A stretch of 64,000 nucleotides of DNA, taken from positions 208,137-272,136 of the forward strand of contig JAEUKI010000077.1 in the NCBI GenBank assembly GCA_016793325.1. The letters are read 5' to 3'. A program made the translations under genes and the position numbers. The DNA comes from Myxococcales bacterium (GTDB lineage Bacteria > Myxococcota_A > Polyangia > Polyangiales > Ga0077539). The notes beneath the pieces were generated by a model. It was not told where the DNA came from, searched no databases, and worked only from the letters and a program-made list of their open reading frames with translations. Positions 31,400 to 39,943 of this stretch are shown here, piece after piece (positions within the stretch are counted from its first letter, which is position 1; every line of letters starts with the position of its first letter).

Positions 31400-31608
31400 C
31401 GACCCCGAGTGTCCGACAACCGACGTCGAGCACACAAACTTCCGCGCGGGCCACGAGAGCGACGCCGCCTTCCGTTGGCTACACGCCACGCAAAAAGCCC
31501 AAGGAATTTCCCAGGAGATGGCTCGATGCGTGTCGTCCTTCCAACGGGGCGTCGCGATAAGCGATCCGCGGTTCGTCGCGCGACGAGGTTCGCGCCGTCT
31601 GCTTCGCC

Positions 31609-31968
31609 TCACGGGCTCGGCGCTGGGGCGCAGACGCGGATGCCGAGCGCGACCTCGGCGCACGCGGTCCCCGCTGGGCACGGAGCGCCGTCGCACTGTT
31701 GGTGACACACGCCACGGCCCGCTGCGTCGGTCACGCAAATGTTGTGCGGCCCGCACGGGTTGTTCTGCGTCGTGCAAGACACCGTACACATCCGACCGCT
31801 CGCGCCTCGCGTGGTGCTCGTCGCGACGGTGGTGCACGAGGTTCCACCGCGGCACTCGTTGCCCGAAGGGCACGCCTCGAGCGGGCCGATCGCCGCGCAG
31901 TTTGCAAGAAATAGTGCGAAGAGCGCCGCGATCACGGGGCGCGCACAGCCAATCGAGTTGTTCGACAT
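31609..31968 (-). CDS. Cys-rich lipoprotein
   Basis: A 119-residue exported protein. The signal sequence (IAALFALFLANCAAIG) ends in a lipobox-like LANC, giving a lipid-anchored Cys near residue 24. The mature part contains 14 or so cysteines in short loops (CPSGNECRGGTSC, CTVSCTTQNNPCG, CHQQCDGAPCPAGTAC), a pattern of small disulfide-rich modules common in myxobacterial surface proteins. It lies head-to-tail with the DUF2330 gene, 113 bases away. Function is unknown. Confidence 0.75.
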   Translation of the reverse strand: MSNNSIGCARPVIAALFALFLANCAAIGPLEACPSGNECRGGTSCTTVATSTTRGASGRMCTVSCTTQNNPCGPHNICVTDAAGRGVCHQQCDGAPCPAGTACAEVALGIRVCAPAPSP

Positions 31969-32081
31969 CGTGCTCGGTCCGTCTCCGGACGTGCGCGAGG
32001 CGTTCGAACATTTCGGCTCGCGTTGCCCCGTGTCACACGACGCGCGCGATCGACGAAAGGGTCGCCCCCGCGACGCGCGAT

Positions 32082-33137
32082 TCAGAAGTCGAGCCCGCCG
32101 TTCGCGACGCGTGGAACGCTCGGCGCGACGTTGGTCTGCGCAGACGCTCTCGCGAACCAGAGGTCGTCGCCCCCGCGCACGGAGTTCGCCTCGTCGAACG
32201 TCGTCATCCACAGGTCGTCCGCGGTCGACTCTGGGATCACCATCGTGAGCAGCGCCCCGAGCGAGCGACGCTCGGCGAACGCCACGCGCGCAGACCACGG
32301 CCTTCGACCGACGGTCGCGGCCATTCGATAGGGCGTGATCAAGCTCACGCGAAATGGTCGCGCAGCGCGGCGCGCGCCGCGAGGCAAACGCTGATCTTCG
32401 GGCTCCGCGTACGGATAGAAGGGCCTGTCTGTACGAAACGACAAGCGCACCGCGCGCGCGCCGACGTCCGCGATACCCGTCGCGCCGACGTAGCGAAACG
32501 CGGTGACGTGCCACGTTCCGCTCGTGTACGGACGCAGCCAATTGGCGAGCGCAGGACGATTGTCGAAGCCGTTGTTGCCGAGCCACCGCGCGAGCGCCTG
32601 CGCGTCGGACGCCCGAAGCACCGTCGCGTCGAGCCCCGCGACGCGCGCGGTCGCGACGACTTGAACCTGGTTCGACAGCATCGAGTCCATCGCCCCACCC
32701 GCGCCGCCGCGCGAACGACGATTCGAAGGCGGCGGGCGCACGGTGTACAAATTCGCGAGCTCTTGAAACACGCGATCGTTCGCCTCGTGAAGCTGCGGCT
32801 GCGACGGGGTCGGAACGATGAACGCAAACGGCCCTCGCACGCCTCCGAAGTTCGCGCGGCGAACGAAGTGCTCCATCTGCGTCGTCGGATCCCACACGAT
32901 CAGCGCTTCTTCGCCGTCGATCAGCGGCATCGCCAGCGTTCGCGCGACCGCCATCGCGCACGCGTGCGTCGGCTTGCCATCGGACACGAGCGCGCCGCAT
33001 CCGATCGCGAGCATCGCGAGCGCGCGGGCCGCGCGGGACGCGCTCGCTGCAGTTCGATCGCGGTCGAGCCGTGATCGCGGGTCGGGACCATCACGGCGAC
33101 CATCGAGGTCGCCCGTTCGCTCGAACTCGGGCTTCAT
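32082..33137 (-). CDS. DUF2330 domain exported protein
   Basis: A 351-residue protein. A hydrophobic segment (ALAMLAIGCGALVS) with a following HACA fits a signal peptide; the 40 residues before it are charged and may not be translated, so the true start may be the ATG at 33014. The DUF2330 signature follows: DGEEALIVWDPTTQMEHFVRR, FAFIVPTPSQPQLHEANDRVF and later LTMVIPESTADDLWMTTF. The family is predicted to be exported and its function is unknown. Neighbours give no pathway context. Confidence 0.75.
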   Translation of the reverse strand: MKPEFERTGDLDGRRDGPDPRSRLDRDRTAASASRAARALAMLAIGCGALVSDGKPTHACAMAVARTLAMPLIDGEEALIVWDPTTQMEHFVRRANFGGVRGPFAFIVPTPSQPQLHEANDRVFQELANLYTVRPPPSNRRSRGGAGGAMDSMLSNQVQVVATARVAGLDATVLRASDAQALARWLGNNGFDNRPALANWLRPYTSGTWHVTAFRYVGATGIADVGARAVRLSFRTDRPFYPYAEPEDQRLPRGARRAARPFRVSLITPYRMAATVGRRPWSARVAFAERRSLGALLTMVIPESTADDLWMTTFDEANSVRGGDDLWFARASAQTNVAPSVPRVANGGLDF

Positions 33138-33150
33138 CGTTCGAGCGATG

Positions 33151-34059
33151 CTACGCGCCGCGCAGTTTCTTTGCTTCCATCTCCGCGATGAGGGCGCGCG
33201 CTTCGTCTCCTTCGGGGATCGGCTTTCCGCTGTCGCGCCACGCGACGGCCGCTTTGAATCCGTGTTCTTGCGCGTAGCGACGAAACCACAGGCCCTCGGG
33301 GTTGTGCCGCGTGATCCCGTCGAACAACGTCGCGAACATCTGCGTCTGCTCGAGCCCCATCGACAGCATGACCTGATTGACCACGAGCTTGTGCATCGCG
33401 AGGTGACTCTTCGGAACGCCCGCGATTCGCTCGGCGAGCGCCATCGTCGTCGCTTCGAGCTCTGACTCGGGCACCGCTTCGTTCGCGAGCCCCCACTCCG
33501 CGGCTTTGCGCCCGGTGATCACGTCGCCCGTGAACATCAGTTGCTTCGCGCGCGCGGCGCCCAAGCGATACGTCCACATCGCCGTCGTGGGGCAGCCCCA
33601 CACGCGCGTCGGCATGTACCCGATGCGCGCGTCGTCCGCGACGATGAGCAGATCGCACGCGAGCGCGATGTCCGTCCCGCCCGCGACGGCCGCGCCGTGA
33701 ACCTTCGCGATCGTCGGCTTCGCGCTCCGCCAGAGGCTCATGAAATCCTCGGTGTTTCGCTTCATGAACGCGTAGTCGAGCATCGGGTCCCACGGATAGC
33801 GCTCTTGCTGACACGGGTGATCGATCTCGCGCTCGGCGAAGGCCGCGAGGTCGTAGCCGCCGCAGAAGCCCTTTCCTGCGCCTTCGATCACGATCACGTG
33901 GACGTCGTCGTTGTCGTTGGCCCACTCGACCGCTTGGCGCAGCTCTCGCGGCGTCTTCTCGTTGATCGCGTTGAGCCGCTCGGGTCGATTCAGCACGAGC
34001 CTCGCGACCCGCGGAGCGTTGTGATCCTGCTCGATCTTCAGCGTCGAAAACTCTGGCAT
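33151..34059 (-). CDS. Enoyl-CoA hydratase/isomerase (crotonase) family protein
   Basis: A 302-residue acyl-CoA-processing enzyme. Crotonase features are VARLVLNRPERLNAIN (CoA binding), GAGKGFCGGYDLAAF with the first oxyanion-hole Gly, and KVHGAAVAGGTDIALACDLLIVADDARIG with the second. One of the two catalytic Glu positions seems replaced (GGTDIALACD region), so hydratase activity is uncertain and an isomerase or hydrolase role is possible. ATG at 34059 is chosen, as upstream frame sequence is not protein-like. It may act in fatty-acid or aromatic-acid degradation. Confidence 0.85.
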   Translation of the reverse strand: MPEFSTLKIEQDHNAPRVARLVLNRPERLNAINEKTPRELRQAVEWANDNDDVHVIVIEGAGKGFCGGYDLAAFAEREIDHPCQQERYPWDPMLDYAFMKRNTEDFMSLWRSAKPTIAKVHGAAVAGGTDIALACDLLIVADDARIGYMPTRVWGCPTTAMWTYRLGAARAKQLMFTGDVITGRKAAEWGLANEAVPESELEATTMALAERIAGVPKSHLAMHKLVVNQVMLSMGLEQTQMFATLFDGITRHNPEGLWFRRYAQEHGFKAAVAWRDSGKPIPEGDEARALIAEMEAKKLRGA

Positions 34060-34106
34060 CGCGCAACCTCTCGATCCTCGTCTACCACCACAACGTCCGT
34101 CGTCGC

Positions 34107-34577
34107 TCAGAGCTCGAGCGTCATGAACGTGCTGTTCGGGTCGGGCTCGTAGTCGGCGAAGGGCTCGCACTCGACGAAGCCGAACCGTTCGTACAACGCC
34201 ACCGCGGGCCGAAAGAACTCGAACGATCCCGTCTCGAGGCTGAGGCGCTTCATTCCGCGCGAGCGCGCGACGGCGATGATGTGGGTGAGCATCGCGCGGC
34301 CGATCCCGCTGCGTCGCGCTTCGGACAGCGTGTGCATCGACTTGACCTCGCCGTGCGCTGGATCGAGCGTCTTCAGCGCGCCGACGCCCACCAGCGTGTC
34401 TCCGCGCCACGCGGACCAAAACGAAACGTCGGGGTGCTTGAGGCGCGCGACGTCGAACGCGTGAACGCTCCCCGGCGGCGTGACGGCGATGTTCGTCTCC
34501 ATGTGGCGCACGAGCAGCTCGATCACGCGCGGGTCATCGAGGCCTCCGTCAACGATCCGAAACGTCTCGTCTTCCAT
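34107..34577 (-). CDS. GNAT family N-acetyltransferase
   Basis: A 156-residue acetyl-CoA-dependent transferase. The GNAT fold shows as GGLDDPRVIELLVRHM, DTLVGVGALKTLDPAHGEVKSMHT, the acetyl-CoA-binding SEARRSGIGRAMLTHIIAVAR with its R-x-x-G-x-G-x-A pattern, and FRPAVALYERFGFVECEPF. ATG at 34577 is preferred over the upstream 34652, because the fold begins there. The end (YEPDPNSTFMTLEL) is typical of YitI/ElaA-like small acetyltransferases. The substrate is unknown. Confidence 0.85.
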   Translation of the reverse strand: MEDETFRIVDGGLDDPRVIELLVRHMETNIAVTPPGSVHAFDVARLKHPDVSFWSAWRGDTLVGVGALKTLDPAHGEVKSMHTLSEARRSGIGRAMLTHIIAVARSRGMKRLSLETGSFEFFRPAVALYERFGFVECEPFADYEPDPNSTFMTLEL

Positions 34578-34665
34578 TGCGCAGACAGATAACACAGCAA
34601 CGCGAGGGCTCGACATGGCGCGCTGATGCACAAGGACTGCGGAGTTCGGCACGGAGGCGAGGACG

Positions 34666-35346
34666 ATGAAGGTGATTCTGTTCGGTGCAACGGGGATGGT
34701 CGGTCAGGGCGTGTTGCGAGAGTGTCTCCGCGCGCCCGACGTCGAGCGCGTTCTCGTCGTCGGACGCAGCACCACGGGGACGACCCACGAGAAGCTCCGC
34801 GAGGTCGCGCACAAAGACTTCACAGATTTCTCGGCGATCGAAGCAGACCTCGCGGGCTACGACGCGTGCTTCTTCTGCCTCGGCGTCTCGTCCGCAGGAA
34901 TGAACGAGGCGGACTACACGCGCGTGACCTACGACTACGCGATGGCCGCAGCGCGAGCGTTGCTCCGCGTCTCGCCCGAGCTGACGTTCGTCTATGTTTC
35001 TGGCGCCGGGACCGACGAGACCGAAAAGACCCGCTCGATGTGGGCGCGCGTGAAGGGTCGCACCGAGAACGCGATTCGAGCGCTCGGCTTTCGACGCGCG
35101 ATCATGTTTCGCCCCGGCTACATCCAACCCATGCACGGGATCGTCTCGAAGACCCGCCTCTACCGGGTGTTCTACGCGCTCCTCGCGCCGCTCTATCCGC
35201 TGGTGCGCAGGCTCGCGCCGAGCCTCGCGACAAACACCGAGAGCGTCGGCCTCGCGATGCTCGAGGTCACCCGCGGAGCGTCGAGCGATCCGATCGTCGA
35301 GAACGGCGCGATCAACGCGCTCGCCACCCGCGCGCTCGCGCGCTGA
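34666..35346 (+). CDS. NAD(P)-binding SDR/epimerase-like protein
   Basis: A 226-residue Rossmann protein. The nucleotide-binding GATGMVGQG is at residues 8-16, VLVVGRSTTG follows strand 2, and the active-site region has VYVSGAG and a late MFRPGYIQP. The SDR Tyr-x-x-x-Lys is not in its usual place, so it belongs to the atypical/extended SDRs such as NAD(P)H-binding nucleoside-diphosphate-sugar epimerase-like proteins. It converges with folA 12 bases away. Confidence 0.85.
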   Translation: MKVILFGATGMVGQGVLRECLRAPDVERVLVVGRSTTGTTHEKLREVAHKDFTDFSAIEADLAGYDACFFCLGVSSAGMNEADYTRVTYDYAMAAARALLRVSPELTFVYVSGAGTDETEKTRSMWARVKGRTENAIRALGFRRAIMFRPGYIQPMHGIVSKTRLYRVFYALLAPLYPLVRRLAPSLATNTESVGLAMLEVTRGASSDPIVENGAINALATRALAR

Positions 35347-35358
35347 GCCACCGCGCGA

Positions 35359-35850
35359 TCAGCGACGCTCGTAGCGAAGAAAGCGAACGCCCGCGCCCGC
35401 GACGCGCTCGCTCACGAGCGCAAACGTCGACAAGTCCGGCTCGTAGAACACGTCGGCCTCCGGCGATCCGGGAATGCGCGTGAGATACACCTCGGTGACC
35501 TTCGGCATCGCCGCGCGATAGATCTCCGATCCCCCGAGGACGAACGGCGTCGTGTCCGTGCTCCGCGCGCGCTCGATCGCGTCATCGAGCGTCGGCGCGA
35601 GCTCGACAGGTCGATCGCCGATCGCAGTGCGAGAGAGCGCGGAGGGCGGCTGACTCGTGACCACGATCACCCTGCACGAGGCGAGCTCTGCGCCGGTGTC
35701 CTCGAAGGTGCGCCTCCCCATGATCACAGAATGACCCGCGGTCACCCTGAGAAAATACTCGCGATCCTCGGGACAACTCCAGGGCAACGCCCCGCGCAAC
35801 CCGAGCGCTCCGTTCTCTGCGAGGGCGAGGATCATGGCGAGCGGCTGCAT
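35359..35850 (-). CDS. folA: Dihydrofolate reductase
   Basis: A 163-residue enzyme that reduces dihydrofolate with NADPH. The active-site region ALPWSCPEDREYFLRVT contains the conserved Trp and the catalytic acid (Asp at the position of E. coli Asp27). VIMGRRTFED binds the cofactor, and TPFVLGGSEIYRAAMPKVTEVYLTRI contains the typical GG(S)xIY. Length is normal. ATG at 35850 is taken because MILALAENGALG begins the first strand 5 residues later. No thymidylate synthase gene is next to it. Confidence 0.92.
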   Translation of the reverse strand: MQPLAMILALAENGALGLRGALPWSCPEDREYFLRVTAGHSVIMGRRTFEDTGAELASCRVIVVTSQPPSALSRTAIGDRPVELAPTLDDAIERARSTDTTPFVLGGSEIYRAAMPKVTEVYLTRIPGSPEADVFYEPDLSTFALVSERVAGAGVRFLRYERR

Positions 35851-35930
35851 CGAGACTCGATCGTACGACAGTCCGAGCGAACCGCCGATGCGGCGAGCGC
35901 GCACCGCCGTGATACGCTGCTGAGCCAACG

Positions 35931-37322
35931 ATGCGTAGATCGATCGGTCTTACTTTTCGCTCGCTCGCTCCGCTGTTCTTGCTGCCGCTCGCCGCGTGCT
36001 CGCCCCCGGTCGAGCCGCCTCCCGAAGACGTGATGGTCCCTCCGTCGGATCGCTGCGTCGGCGCGCAGTGCCGCGACGTGACCGCGACGGACAGCGACAA
36101 CGACAGCGGGACGAACCCCATGGACGGCGGCGGCGGGATGGACGTCACGGACGCGTCGACGCCGACGGACACAGTGCTTCCGCCGGAGGACTCGGGCGAT
36201 GTCGTTCCGCTCGACGGGAGCGTGGTGCTCGGGCGGTGCACGGGCGTGATGGCCGCGCCGCTCGAGATCGGCTCGGAGCCACGGCAACAAGCGCGAATCG
36301 TGTTTCCTGCGCAATCCGCAGCGGGATTCTTCGTCGGGTACCCGCTGCAAGTCGGCGGCGTCGACAAGGTCTTCTTCCACCGCTTCGCCGCCGCGGGAAC
36401 GTCCATCGCGCGCACCGACGTCGTCGCAGGCCTCCCCGCTGGGCGCATCGGCGGCGGCGCGTTCACGGCGACGCCGAGCGGGTTCAGCTCGGTGTTCCAC
36501 TCGAATCACGACGGAGGACTCGACATCTTCCTCCAGCGACTCGACGCGATGGGCACGAACATGGGCGCGCCGATCCGCGTCGTCACCGACGGTGAGCTCT
36601 CGGAAGACCCGCGCGTCGTCCACACGAGCACCAACGAGGTCGTCCTCTGGCGATCGACGATGGACATGCTCGGCGTACAGCGAATCCTGGCAGCGCGCGT
36701 CAACGGCACCACGGTGTCGCCCGCCGTGAGCGTGGGTCCCGACATGACCCAAGCGTCGTCCTTCGACGTCGCCACCGACGGAACGCGCGTCCTCGTCGCC
36801 CTCGTCGCGCGCAACTCGCTCGGTCAGGGCAACGTCTTCCTCCAGATCCTCGACGGATCGGGCGCGGTGCAGCGCTCGGTGCAGCTCACGACGGGCGCGT
36901 TTGTCAGCGAGTCCGTGAGCGTCGCGGTGCTCGGCACCGACGCGATCGTCGCGTGGACCAACCGCGGCGTCGACGGGACGTTTCGTCTGCGACGGGTCAA
37001 CCTCGACACCGGCGTCGCTGGCCCTCCGTCGGTCATCCGTGAGTTCGGCTTCGAAGTGTCTCAGTCGTCGATCGCCGTGGACCGCGATGGCCTCGTCGCG
37101 GCGATGCGCATCAACACGCCGATGGGCGCGCGCATCGCGGTCGCGCGCGTCGGGCCTGCGCTCGTCCTTCGCGAAGGCCTCTCGGCGATCGCCCCCGCGA
37201 GCGCCGGCGAACAAGTCCGCATCGTCGGTCGCGGCGATGGAACCTTCGCGCTCACGTGGGCCGACGAGACGCCGACGCCCATGAACACGACGGTGAAGTT
37301 TCAGCTCGTCCGCTGCCCGTAA
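35931..37322 (+). CDS. Lipoprotein with beta-propeller-like repeats
   Basis: A 463-residue predicted lipoprotein: signal LAPLFLLPLAAC with Cys at about residue 23, then an Asp/Thr/Gly-rich linker of about 70 residues (TDSDNDSGTNPMDGGGG), and a large C-terminal region. The latter has repeated units of about 45-50 residues with GxxxxxPSG, RLDAMGTNMGAP, RVNLDTGVAG endings and VxVxxxGTDxxVAW strands, consistent with a beta-propeller. Host exported proteins in this window use the same linker style. Function is unknown. It faces the gene at 37326 with only 3 bases between stop codons. Confidence 0.72.
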   Translation: MRRSIGLTFRSLAPLFLLPLAACSPPVEPPPEDVMVPPSDRCVGAQCRDVTATDSDNDSGTNPMDGGGGMDVTDASTPTDTVLPPEDSGDVVPLDGSVVLGRCTGVMAAPLEIGSEPRQQARIVFPAQSAAGFFVGYPLQVGGVDKVFFHRFAAAGTSIARTDVVAGLPAGRIGGGAFTATPSGFSSVFHSNHDGGLDIFLQRLDAMGTNMGAPIRVVTDGELSEDPRVVHTSTNEVVLWRSTMDMLGVQRILAARVNGTTVSPAVSVGPDMTQASSFDVATDGTRVLVALVARNSLGQGNVFLQILDGSGAVQRSVQLTTGAFVSESVSVAVLGTDAIVAWTNRGVDGTFRLRRVNLDTGVAGPPSVIREFGFEVSQSSIAVDRDGLVAAMRINTPMGARIAVARVGPALVLREGLSAIAPASAGEQVRIVGRGDGTFALTWADETPTPMNTTVKFQLVRCP

Positions 37323-37325
37323 ACG

Positions 37326-38663
37326 CTACGGCACGGAGAGGGACACTTCGCTCCACGCGCCGTCGTAGCGATGAAGCGCGCTGCGAAGGCCCTGGCTCGA
37401 CGTCGCGTTCGTCGCGGACAACACGAAGATCACCGGGCGTTCACCAGGGGTTTCGCGATCGACGACGACCGCATCGGGCGGCGCGTCGCCCGCGCGAGGT
37501 GTGCCTTCGATCGCGCTCCATCGCCCCTCGACCCACGTCGCGGCTCCTCGATGTCCGTCGTCTCTCGTCCACACGACGGTGGGCGCTGATGTTCCGCCAA
37601 CGGCAACGATGCTCGAGGCTTGTTGCGCGAGCGCAGGCTTCGTTTGCCACTGTCTCGCCGCCGGATCCCACGCTGCGACGCGCACGTCCGTCGCGTTCGC
37701 GCTCGCGCCGATCCACCCCACCAACACGCCGCGCGCTCCGCCGCTGAGCGCAAACTCGCTCGCGCGCTCCTCGATCGAGCGCTCGTCCGCAACGCTCGAC
37801 GCCGCCGCGATCGGCCCGAGCCTCCGCGCCGAGGCCCGCTGTTCGAAGAGCTCCGTCGCTTCGAGCGCGAGCGAGCGCGGCGACGTTCGAACCGCACGCA
37901 CGGCCACCGCGCCTCGCTCGGTCGACGCAGCGCGCACGGGCGATCGATCCGCGCCCGTCGGGAGCGTGATCATCGCAGGCGGCGCGTACATCCACGGTCG
38001 ACACGAAGCCTCGCTCGCGCACGCGACGAACACGCTCGCGAAGACGTCACCGCGCGCGACCGCCTGCGCCAATCGCGCAGACACGAGCGAGGCGTCACCG
38101 CCGACGCTCCCCGTGAGCGCCGCGCGAGCGCTCGCATCCGCCGCGCGCCACGAGCCATCCACGAGCTGTTGCAGCGAGCCCGAATCGTCGTTCGACAGAG
38201 AAAACACAGGGTGATTCGCGCCGTGCACCAAGACGAGCGTGTCCGCTCCGGCCGGCAGCGAGACCTCGGACACGGTGCGCTCGACCACGCGGAGCAGCCT
38301 CGCTCCCGGCTGCAGCGCGATCACCGAGCTCGAGTCGTCGCGGCCGCGAGGGGGAGGCCGAACGTTTGCCGCCGCAGCCGTCTGTCCCGCCAGCAACGGA
38401 AGGATCTCGTCAGCGCCCGCTTCGCTCGCCGGCTCGAGGACGACGTACGCGACCATCCCCGCGCCGACCGCGAACGCCGACGGACGAAGCCGAACCGCGA
38501 CGCGCGCGTCGACGGCGGGCGCCGTGGCGTCTCCCAACTGACCTGCGGTCACGTCTTGATTTGCTGACGAATCGCGCGCGGTGGTTGGCGCAGCGCCGCG
38601 CTCTCGGCAGCACACGACCGCCGCGCCGAGCACGCTCACGAGGACGAAGAGGGGGGTTCGCAT
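37326..38663 (-). CDS. Hypothetical exported protein
   Basis: A 445-residue protein. The N-terminus (FVLVSVLGAAVVCCRERG) is a signal sequence with a lipobox-like Cys near 18, followed by a short polar linker. The mature part is Ala/Val/Ser-rich with regular short strands (VRLRPSAFAVGAGMVAYVVL, GARGVLVGWIGASANATDVRVAAWDPAARQW, TVVWTRDDGHRGAATWVEGRW) that suggest a beta-propeller like the convergent neighbour. No known domain is recognised. The Trp-Asp containing units repeat about every 50 residues. Confidence 0.65.
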   Translation of the reverse strand: MRTPLFVLVSVLGAAVVCCRERGAAPTTARDSSANQDVTAGQLGDATAPAVDARVAVRLRPSAFAVGAGMVAYVVLEPASEAGADEILPLLAGQTAAAANVRPPPRGRDDSSSVIALQPGARLLRVVERTVSEVSLPAGADTLVLVHGANHPVFSLSNDDSGSLQQLVDGSWRAADASARAALTGSVGGDASLVSARLAQAVARGDVFASVFVACASEASCRPWMYAPPAMITLPTGADRSPVRAASTERGAVAVRAVRTSPRSLALEATELFEQRASARRLGPIAAASSVADERSIEERASEFALSGGARGVLVGWIGASANATDVRVAAWDPAARQWQTKPALAQQASSIVAVGGTSAPTVVWTRDDGHRGAATWVEGRWSAIEGTPRAGDAPPDAVVVDRETPGERPVIFVLSATNATSSQGLRSALHRYDGAWSEVSLSVP

Positions 38664-38675
38664 GAAGGCTGGCGC

Positions 38676-39839
38676 TCACACGATGAGCTTCGCGCGGCTG
38701 ACTTCGCGCAGCGGCTGGTCGCGCTCGACGCTCCCGCGTTCGCATGCGCGAAGCAGGCGCCAGATGTGCCGTCCGAGCACGTCGATCTCGGTCGACGCAA
38801 ACTGCTCTCCGCCGAAGCGCTTGATCGCCTCGGTCTGTGCGCGAAGCATGACCGCGTCTTGCTGAAAGATCTTCAGTCCCAGCGGCTCGAGCACCGGCGC
38901 CAACGCCTTGATTGGAATGCGCAGCCGCAGGCTCACCACTGAAAAGAGCTTCGTTCGAAAGTCGCTCACGGGCGTGAGCGCGGTCGTCACGAGCACGTGG
39001 TTTTCTCCGCCGAGTCGGTACTCGACTTGCGCGATGCACGGCGCGATGAACCGATCGTAGTGCTCGACGGTTCCAGCGGAGCCTGGGGAGAGAACACGCG
39101 CGACGAGGCCCGGCGGTCGAGGCTCGCCGACGTACTCGGCTTCGACGCGATCGCTCGACGCGCGAACGATCGCCTCGATCGTGATCCCGCGGCTCTCGCT
39201 GCGAAAGAGCCCCTTGTGCAGAAACGCCGTGTGCGGAACGTCGAGCGCGTTCTCCGCGGTGGCGTGGAGCGTTCCTTCGGCCTCGGTGCGCTGGTACACG
39301 TGCGCGTACCGCGCGTCCGAAAAGTGCGCGAACGCGATCGGCTCGTGCGTGGGCTCTTCGCCCTGCCTCGCGTAGACCCACACGAACCCGTCGCGCTCTC
39401 GCACTGCAAATGCGAGCGCTCGCCACGCCGCGCTGTCCTTCGCAAACCCCTCGGGACCGAGCGACGGGATGTGCGCGCACCGCCCTCCCTTGTCGAAGCG
39501 CCACCCGTGGTACGGACACTGAAGCGTGTCGTCGGGCGCGACGCTCCCCAGCGAGAGCGCGACATTGCGATGCGGACACCGGTCGAGCAGCGCGCCCACC
39601 GCGCCGTCGCGCCCACGAAAGAGCACGATCGGCGTGTCGTACAGCGTCCGCGCGATCACCGCGCCCTTCGCGAGCTCATCGCTGTTGGCGAGGACGTACC
39701 AGTGATCGAGCGCGCGAGCTGCCGAGACGTGCCCGCGCGTCGCGCCTGCGATCGGAAGCGATCGCTTCGCCGAACCGTCGTCTTGCTTCGCGTGCTCGTC
39801 TTCTCCGCGCTCGTCCGCGCGCACTTCGCCGTTGCTCAT
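38676..39839 (-). CDS. Rieske non-heme iron oxygenase, alpha-subunit type
   Basis: A 387-residue aromatic-ring-hydroxylating-type oxygenase. The Rieske [2Fe-2S] site is DRCPHRNVALSLG with LQCPYHGWRFD (CxH and CxxH). The mononuclear iron site is ENALDVPHTAFLH, giving Asp and two His residues in the usual DxxHxxxxH spacing. The first 40 residues are a charged, probably disordered extension. Orthologues act on steroids, choline-like compounds or chlorophyll-like molecules; the substrate cannot be told. No ferredoxin or reductase gene is adjacent, so electrons must come from an unlinked partner. Confidence 0.88.
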   Translation of the reverse strand: MSNGEVRADERGEDEHAKQDDGSAKRSLPIAGATRGHVSAARALDHWYVLANSDELAKGAVIARTLYDTPIVLFRGRDGAVGALLDRCPHRNVALSLGSVAPDDTLQCPYHGWRFDKGGRCAHIPSLGPEGFAKDSAAWRALAFAVRERDGFVWVYARQGEEPTHEPIAFAHFSDARYAHVYQRTEAEGTLHATAENALDVPHTAFLHKGLFRSESRGITIEAIVRASSDRVEAEYVGEPRPPGLVARVLSPGSAGTVEHYDRFIAPCIAQVEYRLGGENHVLVTTALTPVSDFRTKLFSVVSLRLRIPIKALAPVLEPLGLKIFQQDAVMLRAQTEAIKRFGGEQFASTEIDVLGRHIWRLLRACERGSVERDQPLREVSRAKLIV

Positions 39840-39943
39840 GACGCGCGAGAGTGTACCGCCCTCGCCCCGTTCGCCGAGCGCGCACGTCCGCGCGAAAGTT
39901 GCGCGTGTCCGGCGCGGTCGACGGCTACACTCTCGACCGAGCC

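Noticed and set aside
30486..31454. Minus-strand frame with a CRRSDLNQRPWDYDS stretch near the prophage end
   Set aside because: That stretch is the antisense translation of the tRNA fragment, a well-known artefact; the remainder overlaps the real TPR gene.
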